From the NCBI GenBank assembly GCA_900239685.1, contig OENT01000128.1, positions 66,480 through 130,479 of the forward strand: a DNA stretch of 64,000 nt, read 5' to 3'. A model generated the notes under the pieces. That model had not been told where the DNA came from, ran no database searches, and was given only the letters and a program-made list of their open reading frames with translations. The position numbers were made by a program, and so were the translations under genes. The stretch is from Rotaria macrura (taxonomy: Eukaryota > Rotifera > Eurotatoria > Philodinida > Philodinidae). Shown here piece after piece: positions 1-12,152 of the stretch (the first letter of the stretch is position 1; every line of letters starts with the position of its first letter).

Positions 1-454
1 ATTGAGTTGAATGGAATATACTGAAATTTTACAATAGATGATTAGCATACCTAATGTAGTGTATATAGAACATCTAGTCAAATAAATCATATCATTCGAT
101 GATTACGAATCATGCCATTTAAGTTGAATGATACTATCATGTTAAATTTCGAACTATTTGCATAGAATATCAATCATCAAGTTTAAGGATATTGACACTG
201 ATACAATCATTTTGTCAATATCTGTGTTAGATGCATTCATTTGTTTCTTAGCAAATATTGATGTCAAATACGGCAAACCCTCTTTTTTTTCTTGAAATTG
301 ATTCTTATACTTCATCATTACTATTATTCGATCGTAACGTTGAGCATCTATTTGTCATTGGTACGAAACAATGCTTGAGCGAAATTTAACTTGGAGAAGA
401 AAATTATTTTTCCTATAAACGTTCGATGAAAACATTATTTCTCTTCGTATTTAT
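1..454. other. Intergenic flank, nothing recognised
   Basis: AT-rich sequence downstream of the minus-strand TFB1M gene. I see no open frame with conserved motifs, no RNA gene and no repeat. It presumably holds the TFB1M 3' untranslated region at its right end. Confidence 0.5.
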
Positions 455-1776
455 TTATTCATCCCAATCTTTTTTTGACTTTTTTTTTGTTTTTATTTTG
501 TCGGGTCTAATATATGTTTCACCCAATTCAAATGTCAATTCTTTGCGATTAATTTTTTGATCAAGTTGTTCATGTATTGGCCGTGATCGATTTACAATAT
601 CACCATAGATTTGTGCAAGATGACAAAATTCTTCCACAGTTAATGCTAAACACATCGTGTCTGTTTTGAGATGAGCACGATGAAGTAGCTCACGTGTATC
701 TTCATCACGAGTTTCTTCATTAAACAAAGATCTAAATTAATAAAGATAAAATTAAACTAAAAGAAAAAATGAGAAAACTTCAGCTACCTCATCGTGATTC
801 CCATCTTTTTATTTCTCGTATGGAATGCAGCTCGAGTTACTTTATCTAACAGATCATAATTAACGTTGACTAGTGGAGATTTCAATGGAATGAGTTGTAT
901 GACAGCAACGTTAACATTTGCTGCAGGAATAAAAGCTCGACCAGAGAAGACGTGTTTAACACGACAATCGAACCAATTTTGAAAGATGATCGATAAACGA
1001 CCTCGCTGATCCATCAATGCATCTGATACGATACGGCCAGCAACAGCTTCCTGCATGCATATTGTTATCGGTATTCGATAGCCGAATGAGAATGGACCAG
1101 ATCTAGTTGATACTTGTTTTAACCAACGTATAAGAAGTGGAATAGCTATATTAAATGGTAGATTGCCAACAAGATGGATAGGAGACATTGACGAAGACTC
1201 ATCTGATTCCCATGAACCATGTTGAGAAGTAATATCATCGGGCATAGCAGATTCAATATTAAAATCGAGTATATCCCCAAGATATAGTCGAAGACGAGAA
1301 TCAACTGCATTCGATAATATCTAGAAAATTTTACTTTCAAGTTTTCTTTTATTCGTGTCGAATGTATCTGATCCTTTTTTTTATACTTGTAATGCTGGGA
1401 ATAATCGAATATCTTTTTCAATAGCTGCTACACGTGCTGCTCCATGTTCAAATAACTGTCTTGTTATGCCACCTGGTCCAGGTCCAACTTCGATCACGAA
1501 TTCTAAATGATCATAAACCAAATTCAATAAGCATGTGAGAAAAAAAAAACTAAATTCGACGAAAACAACAACGATAACAACTGTTTTTTCTATTTATTAC
1601 CTCTCTATCTACATACTATTTTCAATATTGCCTGCACAAGCTACAAATTTACTCGTTGCACGAGGATCAAGTAAAAAATTTTGTGCAAATCGACGTAAGG
1701 CTGGTAACTTGTATATCCGAAGTAAATCGGCTGCACTCGGTGTTGGTGGTAGTACTACTTTTGGTATGTAACCCAT
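455..1776 (-). CDS. TFB1M: Mitochondrial rRNA adenine dimethyltransferase (TFB1M-like)
   Basis: This gene encodes a 361-residue KsgA/Dim1-family enzyme that matches the mitochondrial TFB1M branch. Known members dimethylate two adjacent adenines near the 3' end of mitochondrial small-subunit rRNA. Exons in transcript order are 1776-1617, 1502-1387, 1320-788 and 731-455; the total is exactly 362 codons including the stop. Visible motifs are the family N-terminus QNFLLD (32-37), AdoMet motif [11 protein letters not shown] (58-67), IEKD (81-84), GDILDF (107-112) and the catalytic NLPFNI (145-150). Length is close to the human protein (346 residues). No clear mitochondrial presequence is visible, as in other TFB1M proteins whose signal is weak. 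The ATG lies 15 bp after an AG preceded by a pyrimidine stretch, and 169 bp downstream of the SLC37 stop on the same strand, so co-transcription is possible. Confidence 0.93.
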
Positions 1777-1945
1777 GACAGTTATGCGTATCTAAAACTA
1801 CCGAACTTCTCTTTAAATGATGCATTCGAAAACATGTTATTAAGCTGTTTATAATTTTCAGAAATAAATATAAATGATTAGCAATCGAGCAAAAAAAACG
1901 CAAGACAAAACAAAAGAAACATGAAAAAGAAAACAGACAGTGATT
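1777..1945 (-). promoter_or_regulatory. Short intercistronic gap with acceptor-like site
   Basis: Only 169 bp separate the SLC37 stop from the TFB1M start. On the minus strand the gap ends with a TTTTAG acceptor-like site about 15 nt before the TFB1M ATG. This is the layout expected of an operon resolved by trans-splicing, but a 5'-UTR cis intron would look the same. Confidence 0.4.
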
Positions 1946-4900
1946 CTATGAAATAATTTGATTGATTGACGACGATGACGAAGCAGATGAGAGCTTGATT
2001 GTACGATGATAACGGGCAGCTCGAAACGATGTCATAGCACCGAGAACACTTAATAAAATCATACAAGCGAACATGGCTGACCATCCATACTGAGCAACAA
2101 TCCAACCGACTACTGGACCTTCAAGAAAAGTACCAATGGAGCCAACACCTACAAGAAAACAATTAGCGTAAGTACAAGGTTTGAATTCGGTTTACGAATA
2201 ACAATGCGAATATCTCAATAATGTCTAACTGTAAAATTATATTTCTTTATCGTTCTTCTTCTTTTTCTTTTTCTTTTTCTTTACCCACAAGTTCATGGAA
2301 GAAAAACTTTGTAATCAGATACATGCTTGTTATTTTCTATGCCTCGCATACTTATCGATTGATCATCATTTAGAAACAAAAAGAGAAATAGTCTAAAAAC
2401 AAATGCTCATAAAAAATCATATCAAACCAGTTATCTTGTCTCTATTCGTGTCGATTAGTATTTGCCGAATTAAATATCCTTATCAATGATCCAGACTCAA
2501 GTGCCATCATTATGGATTGCTTGTATTATTACTCAAGATCTATAGGTCTATTCGATTTGAATCGATACTTTTCTATTATTAGATCGATTATAAGGCATTC
2601 AAGAATATCAATCAAGTATATATCAATAGTAAAATTTTCATATTCGTCGGCAATTGAACGATGCGGATATTAATTATATTCGATTCTCATAAGAAATGAT
2701 TAAAATTATGCCTCATATTATGACATATGGCGATAATCTATCGATCATACAATACTCCGAACAAACAAAGAAAAAATCAAAATCGTTCATCTCTTGTCAT
2801 GGATTTTCATGATGAATCCGATATTATAAAAACAATATGGCATAGAAATATATTAATCAATAAAAACTGCAGCAATTGATGATTGTGTTATAAATTTGAA
2901 GAAAAGAAAAACGAAAGTATTGATTATTTCATTATAATACACTATCGTGTGTCTTGAAGTTTGCTTCATCATTGAATTATGAAGCTTATTATAGAAGGAA
3001 AAGAAAAAATCATTGAGACTTGACGCACTGTTTTTTGCTTCTCAAGGTATCAATGAAGAAATAACGTCTTATATATTTTCTTTCTGTTTTTTCTTTCTCA
3101 CTTTCACCTGCTTACTTTTTACTTTCATATAAATCTTTTAAAAGACAACCACAATTATGTTTATTGCATTCAGTCATCTGCTTTTTTTTTCGTTTACTTA
3201 ATCAAAGATTTGTTTTAAATATTTGTATGTCGAATATTCACAATGTGTACATAAATGCATTGGTTATCTTGACTTTTCTCATGCTGTCTCAGTATTCTTA
3301 CGTTTTTCTCTAAAAATTTGCAAACCATTGTAAACATCGTCCATAATTAAGTGATCTTTCTTCCCCCCTCTCTCTCTCTCTCTCTCGCTTTTCCGTGTGT
3401 CGTGTGGAAGATGCTGGTGTTGCAATAAAAAAAAGAAACGAGCGAGAGGCGAGTCAAATATTAGCCGACAGAGTGAGAGAGAACTGTTTTATGCTTTGTT
3501 CGCATTATCATCTTTTACGTCTTTTTTTTTCTCCGACGAGATATATGCCTTTAGGGCATCTTTGTTTCCTTTTTTATTGAACATATCTACCGTCTGTTGG
3601 TAGGATTATATATCGGCTCGAACGTTTATATATCCGTGTTCATTCATTTTTCATGATCACCACCATCTGCTCACACCTGCATAAAAAAAGTAGTCTTTTT
3701 GTCTTTCTCTCTTCTTTTTGTTCGCTCGCTTGCTCATTTAATTGCCGATACGTTTTTCCAGAAACAACATTGCCTAGAAGGCAAATCCCGGAATATCGAC
3801 TGTGTGCGTTGCAAGCGATTGACAACATAAAGAGAGAAATTCTTTCTTTGCATGCATTGCACTTCTTCTTTTGTTTAAACTGGTGTTGGTAGCTGGATGA
3901 TGTATAATGTAAAAAAAGCCGAGAGTGCTGCTCCTTGCTGGTCGGATGAAAGTGATGAAAAAGTGTCGATAGAGAAAGAGAAACGAACAAAAAAAATCTT
4001 TCAATATCCATATTCTTGTTGCTCCTACATCGCTCTCTTGTTGATAGTATTGGCAGTTGCAGAATAGAGTAAAGGAGTTGCAATTGTTTGCTATAGCGAC
4101 TGACTGTAGATGCAGACAGAAGGAGGAAAGAGAGTTTCGTTTCACTATTGCACTCTCGATACTTTTTTACAACCCAACGTGTGCGACGCATATACAAACA
4201 GCAAGTGTACCACTACTACGGGGAGAGGTACTGTGCACACATACAATTAATTAGAACACGAAACGGAAGGTGAGTCGCGCGATCAGTGACAAATATGGAC
4301 TTAGATGGAATGAAGAATAACTATATATATATATATATATATACGTATACAGATATATATATATATATATGTCTTTTTCATTCTCTCTTCCTTTTCTCTG
4401 GCACTAAACTAATGAACGTTGTCGCTCGATATTTGCGCTCATAACAATGTCGCATATCTGAATGCAAGGAAAGAAAGAAAAAACGAGAAACAGAGAAGGG
4501 GAGAGAATGATCTGTTTGACAAAAAAATGCAGACAGGCAGCAGCAATTTATCGTTGACACGCAGTTGACCTATAATCATCGTAAAAAAACGAGAAAGAGA
4601 GACAGACAGAGAAAGAGAGAACAGTGTAGCGTCCATCATTATCAGCAACTAGGGATCTCCTCTGTTTTTTATTTTTATATTTCTATACTGTAGAAGAAGA
4701 GAACGAACACCAAAGAAATTACTCGACGGCCCGTTATCATTCAATAGATCGAATTTCGCAAACTCAATCAGAAGGTAGTGTATCCTCTTCGTTACATTTC
4801 ATGTTTACATTCGTTTCGTAACATACATACGTAAATGTGTGCGAGAGCGCTATTACTATTCGATCAAAGAAGAGAACGATATCTTTATATTTGACATTTG

Positions 4901-7900
4901 GTCAAAATCGAAGGTTGCTGTTACTCTCTACTTTCGATTGATTTACTTTGTTATCACTATTAATCGAATGCTTACGAACGAGAACGAGAGAAAGGTATTC
5001 ATTCGCACATACATAAACATTCGTCTATCTACTGCTTTCTTGCTTGATCTCTTCCTCCCTATCTGTCTCTCTCTCTCACACAGTCTCTCCTTGCTTTTTT
5101 TAATCCCAATATTACTGCTGCCATTCTCGATTCGGGTGTATATCCTTCCTTCTTTTTTTTCTTTGTATGCTTGTGAACGCACACACATTTTTCATCTCTC
5201 AGTTTTTTTTGTTCGTTCTTGTGATATACGACTAGAGACGAGGGAAAAAACTGTGTATGTGTGTTCACCACTCTAAGATACGAGACGAAGACAGGCATAA
5301 GGAAAGAAATGGGTAGTCTATCCTCTCTCTCCTTTTTTTATGTTTTTCCTGAACTTTCTATCTCGGGCACATAAAAAATGATAGACGATGACGACCGACG
5401 AGGAAATATGAGGCAGCATCGACTGAGAATAGAAGTGAACGACAACGACCAAAGATGGATATAGAGATATGTGCGAGACGAGAAATGTTCATCTCTTTCT
5501 TTTGCTTCTTCTTTTGTCAACTGCGCGACATATATAAAAAACCAACGACATAAATGAGGAATAAGACAGAGAGAGAGGAGAGAGAGAGAGGGGACACAAA
5601 AAGAAGAGAGAACGATATATCCTCATTCGAGTATGCTAGTGGTGAACTCTAGTTGACATCCACATTTGTATAAAGCCAGGCACAAGAAGTAAGAACGAGG
5701 TGAGCAATACAAGACCATGATGATAATTATTATCATCATCGTCGTATCGCAAGTGTATGTTGAGAAAGAAAGAAAGAAGATAATACGTAATTAATATTTA
5801 TGAGGACGAGACTTAGTTAATCGTCTGTACGACATGTTGATACTAGTTCTGCTTTTCATGTTCATCATCATTCAGCATACGTGACACATAAAGAACGATA
5901 TTTATACATGCATATCAATATGCAATCGGAATAGTCGAGAACAAGCTCGAGTAAAAACAAGTCGTCAAAGAATTGGATATCTACTAAGTTTCGTTTAATA
6001 TGCAGCACCAGCCGCGTATGCTCTGCAAAGTAAGCAGATGGTACGAAAAGAATAGGAAAAGAAAAATGTGATGTTTGCGTGTGTCATTTGTCTATGTAGA
6101 AAAAAAAACCGTGGCTAGTGAATACTAGTAAAAGAGAAGAACAGGAATATCTAGCATTAAACAACAACTGTCTGAATGCGTATTCGAACAAAAGAAATCG
6201 ATTTCAAAGGTCAGTTATAACGTTTCATGTATGATGAAAAAAATGAAAGAGAGAAATAAATGATTCATTTCTATGTATATTAAAAGATGTTCATTTTTTT
6301 TCTCTTATCTATGTTCTTTTCGTATATTGACGTAGGATAGGGACAAAAGATGAGCTTTATTCGCATGTCTATATCACGCAATTTGTCGTCTTAGGCCTTA
6401 TCTTACTATTCGTTCTTTCTCTATCGTGTATTCGTGCGCACATCCGTCGCTCGTTTAGTAAATACCAGGATGCATATAACGATACTCATATTTGTATGCT
6501 CAGGATATCGTGTACTTTGCTTGTGTCTCTTCGACCTCCGTTTATTGTTCATTGTTTGTTCATTGTATTTACTACTGTTTCTTTTTCTAGATCTCGTCTC
6601 TTCTTTTTTTTATTCATACTAATAGACAATACTCGTATATAAGTGTGTGTGTATATGTACATATATTTATAAAGTATGGCTACAGCCGCTACATCTCTTG
6701 CTGATTTTCATCAAATGATAAAATTATTTGGTGCTGATACAGATGAAGTAACTGGTGGTGCAGCAACATCAGCACCAGCACAAACAGCAGCAACATTTGT
6801 GTCAACAGATGAACTTGACGACGATGAAGAAGACGATGATAATGAAACTGAATTACAACTCGATGAAGAATCACCGAATTCCAGCGGAGGAGAAGAAACA
6901 AGATCACATTCATCAATGGCAACATCATCAATTCAAACGACTAAAGATGGTCAATCATCAACAAAACCTATATCATCAGCAGCTGCAGCTGCACGTTTAT
7001 CACGTTTAGCCAATCAACGTATAGATTCGAATCGGTTTCTAATATGTTCAGGAACGAATTCATATAATACCATACGTAAAACTAAGCATGAAGTAAGACG
7101 TTTTGCATTATACTTAGAAGATACATTCGGTGAAACTTGTCCTATTGATGAATTAGAACCAGAACAATTATGTACCTATTTAAAGCATTATTTCGGTAAT
7201 GTTCGTAAAGCTGATAATACTGAATATGAGCCTGATACATTGAGAAGTTTTATGTTATCAATTGAACGTTATTTAAAGTCTCGAAAATATCCATGTAATA
7301 TACTTGAATCACCTGTTTTTGCTCCATGTAGAGAAGTTATCCAAGAGAAACGTGATACATGGGCAAGACCAAATAAAAATGTGTGCAATTCTAAAGTTGA
7401 AGCGTTTACATCCCAACATGAAACATTACTACGAAAAATGAATATTATAACACGTGATACGCCCGATGGTTTATTACTTGAATTATTGATAAATAATTCG
7501 AAATATTTTGATCAACGTGGTTATGAATCAACAATAAATCGTTCATTATTATGGGGTGATCTTGAAATCAAAACTGATCCAACAACATCGATTGAATATA
7601 TTGAATATAAACGTACGCCACAAATACCATCAAATAAAGATTCAACAACAAATGAAATAACAACAACTAATTTACGTGCTTATGCAATATCATCACATCC
7701 GAATGAATGTCCTGTCGTTGCTCTACGTCTTTTATCATATCATCGTCCACCACAATGTTCAAATGCTGATGCACCATTCTATCTCGTACCGCGCACCTCA
7801 GCTGATCAACGTGTTTGGTATAAAACAATACGGGCTGGTCGTCATCGGCTCGATTTATTACTTCAACAAGCTATGCAAAAAGCTGGTATCAATGGTAAAT

Positions 7901-8578
7901 TCTCTTGTATGAGTTTACGAAAAGGGAAAATAAAAGGTTTACTTATTCCAACAACGTCTTCGAATGTGGCTTCCATTTCGAACTTAGATAATTCATCAAC
8001 ATCAACATCACCGTCAACTATTGATGATAAATCAAAAATCAATGCCATTTCTCCGTTATCAATAACAGAACAACCACAACAACTATCATCAACAACACTA
8101 AATAATCATAAACGAGCAGCTAGTTCAACAACGAATTCCAATTGTTCTGAATTACTTGATTTATCAGCTCATAACAACAATAACCACAATAATAATAATA
8201 ATAATTTAAATAATGGTGTTATTAATTTAGCAAAAAAGATTAAACAAGAGCCAACACCACCATCACTAATATTACCAATGCCATGTTCTGTATTGGTAAG
8301 ATAGATAAGTTTTTTCTTAGGCATAAATGAAAAATGATGACTCTTTCTTGTTTGTTTGTTGTATTCAGAATAATGGTACAAATTTGAATCATCAACATTT
8401 AACTTCCATGCTTCCACTACAGCAACAATCACAAAATCATCAACAACGTCCACTTGTTACTGCTGATGATTTACCATCATTAGTTGCTCAAACACCCACA
8501 TCAATATCATTACCACCTATCAATAATAGTCACAGCAGCAGCAGCAACAGCAGCAACAGCAGCAGTAGCAGCAGCAGT

Positions 8579-8626
<48 letters not shown>

Positions 8627-11600
8627 ATCACCAACATTAACAGCAACATCAACAATAACAACAACAACACCAACAACAACAACGGCAACAGCAATAATAA
8701 TAATAAACGTAAATTAACATCGCATGATACTTTTACTGCACTGTATTCTGCGGCACATTTAAAGTCATCACGACAATCAAAAATGAATCTTTTACGTAAA
8801 TATCTTGAAGAAACACTTGGTCTTGTAGAATTTCTAACATTATATGAATATTTACGACGTAATTCACATATTAAATTGCAAGGTACACCTATTGAACATT
8901 ATGAACATGTTCTACCTGTTCTACTTACATTACTTATGCTTGAAAATACAGCATAAAATCTTTCCGTTTTTCCTAATCGAGTTCTTATCTGTTTTGTCTT
9001 CTTCATTCTTTATATATTCGAATCTTTACCAACAAATCCATTCCACTCAGTCAATGATTCTCAAGTGAAATGATCATGCATGTATGTGTTCTTCTAGTCG
9101 TTCTTTTAATCCATTTTTTTCTTTTGTTTTTTGTCTTCTTGATTTTATATTGAAAAATCTAATCTTCATGTCTTATTTCATTCCGATGTTGTCTTGTGTT
9201 CCATATCGTTTTGTCATTCCAAAATTTTTTAATATGTCTGTGTATGTTTTTCTTTTGGTTTTTTCCATTTTTTTTTTCTTTTCGGATTGGTGTGTGTTTC
9301 AGAGAGAAAGTGAGAGAGACAGAGAGTGAACAAGAGAATGAATGATGTGATTTGTATAGAAGAAATCATTTCTTTGGAAAGCGTGGAGAATGAAATTTAA
9401 TAATATACATACCGTTGACAAAACCAATAACTGCACTACCAGCATTTCGACCATCCATTTCACCGATTTCGATTGGTACAGAACTACCTGAGGATGTTAA
9501 AAAAAGAGAGAAATATGAGACTACTTCATATAAAAATCAATTCAACAGAAAAAATTTTCTAAGTTCATAGTTTTTCATGATTTTATGTATTCCATTATTT
9601 TTTTTTCTTAATATAGAATGTCTTTTTCTCTTCGATTGCATCAAAGATCGATAACTAAATGAGATCGCTATGGTTAAAAGTCTTGACATTTCATTTCTTT
9701 TTAATTAAGAAAAGAAGTTGATCTTTTGACTATAAGTCATTGATATAAGAAAGATCGATGAAGAATGAACATTAGTCAACGATGAATATACTTCTTGATT
9801 AGCATGTATTACTTGAAGTTCATCATTGTTAACGATAAAATATTTGGTTAGATGGCAACATATAGAAAGTCAAACTATCGAAGAGGAAAAACAGCGGAAA
9901 AAATTCATCGAGAACAAAATCTCGAAAAAGACAAAACGTTTAAGAGCAAACTATCGAAAGTAGAAATGTCAAAGACTCATTAATTAGTAATAAAATAAAA
10001 ATATTACTCATCCATACCAACTTTTCTTTCTCGTACGAATTTGTGTTCGAGTGTTGGCGGGAACCTTCTATTGACACTCATACATACCGACAGTCACATC
10101 CACGCATTCATACTTACAGTACAACGGTATCCACGTTCACACTAAAAAAAATTGCCTCATGCACGATAGCCGTAAAACGCTTTCACCATTCAATTCAACA
10201 ATACAAAAATCGGCACTCAAGAATATTTACAAGAGCTATTTTCCTTCATTCCAAGGAATTTAAAAAATAAATTATTTCATTTTAGTATGTCTACCTCAAA
10301 AATTGTTGAGTGTATTTCATTTGAAAGACAGTCAATCAAATTTGTCATCTATCTCTTATGTTGTTACACTAAAGAAGAAACAAAAATAATGCACACTGTG
10401 TCCATCTGACAGAGTAAACTAATAGAAATGTAGTATTGAAAATATTTGAAGTTTCATTCCATATAGGCAACATATTCGAGATTTTATGCAACTTTTCAAT
10501 ATATTTAACTTACAAAGAATAATATCAGCTCCACAGTTGAGTACTCCAGTCATGAACATTAAAATTGAATTTATAGTTATTCCTGCTTTGGCAAATGCTA
10601 AGAAGCTGAGTAGTGTACCGGCGCTAAGTAATGTTTCAAAACCTGCACCAAGACATCCTTCGTTATTAAAGAATCTTCAAATGAAAAATATGTTAAGACA
10701 CATGAATATTCGATATTAGAGTAACAGTACCGTTTAAGAACTATGCCTATAGTAGCACTACCTAAAACGCCGCCAATGTCAAACATGATTGAGAAAAGAC
10801 CAGCATCAGACTTAGAGTAATTAAGCTAAATGAAAATGATCGCAAGAGATCGTTAATTTTTCTATCATTTTTAAGAATATAAATACATTCAAGTTCAACT
10901 TACTTCTTGTTTTAAATATAAAGGAAGCCATAAATAAATGGCATATCGAACAACTTTTAGACAAAATACAGCTATCGCAATGTCCATGACCATTCTATTA
11001 AGTAGATAGTAAAGTGAGTATCTCGAATCACATTCATAATTATCATATAGAACGTACGGTAAACGAAATACTTCCATGATTGTTATTCTTGTACGTAGAT
11101 CGGAAGGTTTGGATGTGGATTCTATTCGAAAGTATTTAATATTTTTTCGTTTTGTTCGATTCAGATAGAACAATTCATGTTTTACCTTTTCCTGCAACAG
11201 TCATTTTTAATTCAGATGGTTCTCGAAAAAGAAAAAGAACTAAAAATCCAGAAATAATCTAAAGAAAAGAAAATTTTCTCTGTAGGTTTTTGTTGACTGG
11301 CTCGAGAAATATTTTTCACATACACAATAAATCGACGGTTGAAAATGAACAAATCGCCATCCATCGGTTCCTTGAATATATACCTGTCGAAAGAACAAGT
11401 CAATGTAAGAAAATAGAATAATGTTTGATTTTGAAATTTCTTTACAGCAAGCGAAGTGCCAATTATTCCACCAGCGAATGGACATGTGCCGAAGAGACCA
11501 AAGATGAAATTACGTCGAGCATCAGGCACCCAAGCACCCACACCTTTATTAGCTGCTGCCCAACATAATGACTAAAAATAATTGTCGTTTCAACTAATGT

Positions 11601-12152
11601 TTTGGCGTTAGGAAAACAAAACTTTCTTACTTGAAATGCACCGTTAAAAAAGAGTAGCATAAAAAATAGTCGATAATCACTCCACCATCCAAAAGTAATC
11701 TAAACGAAGAAAACAAAATATTATTCCATAATCTATTTCAAATGAAAAAGAAACTACCATTGATATTCCAGAACCAATCAGACCATAGCCGAATGTACGT
11801 CGAGCTCCATATCGATCTCCTAATGAACCAAGAAAAGTCTAGAAAAATGATAAAAATGCATTTATTTTTCCATTTCTGTGTAGGTGAAATAAATCTTATT
11901 TTTAATCTTACTTGAATAAGTGCATAGGGTAATAACAGTGCTGTATCGAAGAGACCCAATTGAAATTTTGAAAAATCAAGTTCATGTTCAAGATCGGTTT
12001 TTATCTATGAAAATTGCATGAATGTTGAAACGAAATCAATCGGTGTTAAGATAACTTACGACTCCTAATGGTTTACGTAAGAAGTAAGTTAATCCGTAAG
12101 ATATCCATGCAACAGTGAACGAAATCCAAAGACGATTTTGAACAGTAGACAT
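1946..12152 (-). CDS. SLC37-family organophosphate/sugar-phosphate transporter (MFS)
   Basis: A 427-residue major facilitator protein of the SLC37 / organophosphate:phosphate antiporter group, the family of the ER glucose-6-phosphate transporter SLC37A4 (429 residues). Thirteen exons join in frame: 12152-12060, 12004-11912, 11838-11758, 11699-11631, 11571-11446, 11383-11324, 11258-11186, 11121-11058, 10994-10904, 10825-10731, 10674-10514, 9487-9413 and 2148-1946. Family marks include YFLRKPLGV near the N-terminus, the loop GDRYGARR after the second membrane segment, and VPIEIGEMDGRNAGSA followed by NGVGSIGTFLEGPVVGW in the last third. Alternating hydrophobic segments fit the usual 12-helix fold. 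Most introns are about 45-75 bp, but one is 1,026 bp (9488-10513) and the last is 7,264 bp (2149-9412) and contains a whole gene on the other strand. The substrate, and which SLC37 paralogue this is, cannot be told from sequence alone. Confidence 0.9.
2149..6675. other. Left part of the 7.26-kb SLC37 intron; presumed 5' region of nested gene
   Basis: From about 3,360 to 6,660 the plus strand is unusually rich in strand-asymmetric pyrimidine and purine runs: CT near 3,366-3,386, AT near 4,321-4,369, and GA near 5,560-5,590. It is less AT-rich than the rest of the intron. Several ORFs of 60-185 codons here have low-complexity content and no conserved motifs. Donor-like sites such as GGAAG/GTGAGT near 4,270 could belong to 5'-UTR exons of the nested DUF3504 gene. 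From 2,149 to 3,360 I see nothing. Confidence 0.4.
4321..4369. repeat. AT microsatellite pair
   Basis: Two alternating AT/TA tracts separated by about 14 bases, in the presumed upstream region of the nested gene. Tracts like this vary in length between alleles and assemblies. Confidence 0.85.
6676..8956 (+). CDS. DUF3504 (Crypton-derived, QRICH1/ZMYM/KIAA1958-like) nuclear protein, nested in SLC37 intron
   Basis: Two exons, 6676-8295 and 8369-8956, with a 73-bp GT/AG intron give a 735-residue protein. Residues 1-110 are acidic and Ser/Ala/Thr-rich. From about residue 120 to 415 it resembles the DUF3504 region of QRICH1, ZMYM2-4 and KIAA1958, which comes from Crypton tyrosine recombinases. 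A helical SAM-like core-binding part contains ELEPEQLCTYLKHYFGNVRK. A second part has a CPVVALRLLSYHRPP motif, then FYLVP and VWYKTI. The frame passes SLRKG and then runs into low-complexity sequence, so no recombinase-type His/Arg...Tyr end is visible and catalysis is unlikely. The second exon carries a Ser/Asn tract, a KRK cluster, and a C-terminal helical segment of about 70 residues that I cannot assign. The family acts in chromatin and transcription; a nuclear role is inference. The gene lies wholly inside an SLC37 intron on the opposite strand. Confidence 0.85.
8531..8624 (+). repeat. Coding AGC/CAA microsatellite (Ser then Asn tract)
   Basis: AGC-type triplets run into a long pure CAA/AAC run inside exon 2 of the DUF3504 gene. 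In frame they encode a serine tract followed by an asparagine tract. Shorter Asn runs occur near 8,170-8,210. The length probably differs between alleles. Confidence 0.9.
8957..9412. other. Right end of SLC37 intron; 3' region of nested gene
   Basis: T-rich sequence downstream of the DUF3504 stop, followed by a purine run (GAGAGA near 9,300-9,330) and then the SLC37 exon. It probably holds the nested gene's 3' UTR. I find no coding potential. Confidence 0.4.
9488..10513 (-). other. 1.03-kb intron of the SLC37 gene
   Basis: This intron has GT/AG ends and is followed in frame by the exon at 9487-9413. Inside I see AT-rich sequence with one 75-codon plus-strand ORF (10,043-10,270) of no recognisable type. 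No repeat with clear ends is visible. Confidence 0.6.

Noticed and set aside
3640-4197. 185-codon minus-strand ORF
   Set aside because: Composition follows the pyrimidine/purine runs of the region, there is no conserved motif, and overlapping frames on both strands are equally open.
4839-5276. 145-codon plus-strand ORF
   Set aside because: Low-complexity Leu/Phe/Ser content from CT-rich DNA; no domain and no convincing splice context.
8169-8453. 94-codon minus-strand ORF and other long frames over the Ser/Asn tract
   Set aside because: Triplet repeats keep every frame open; these are shadows of the DUF3504 gene.
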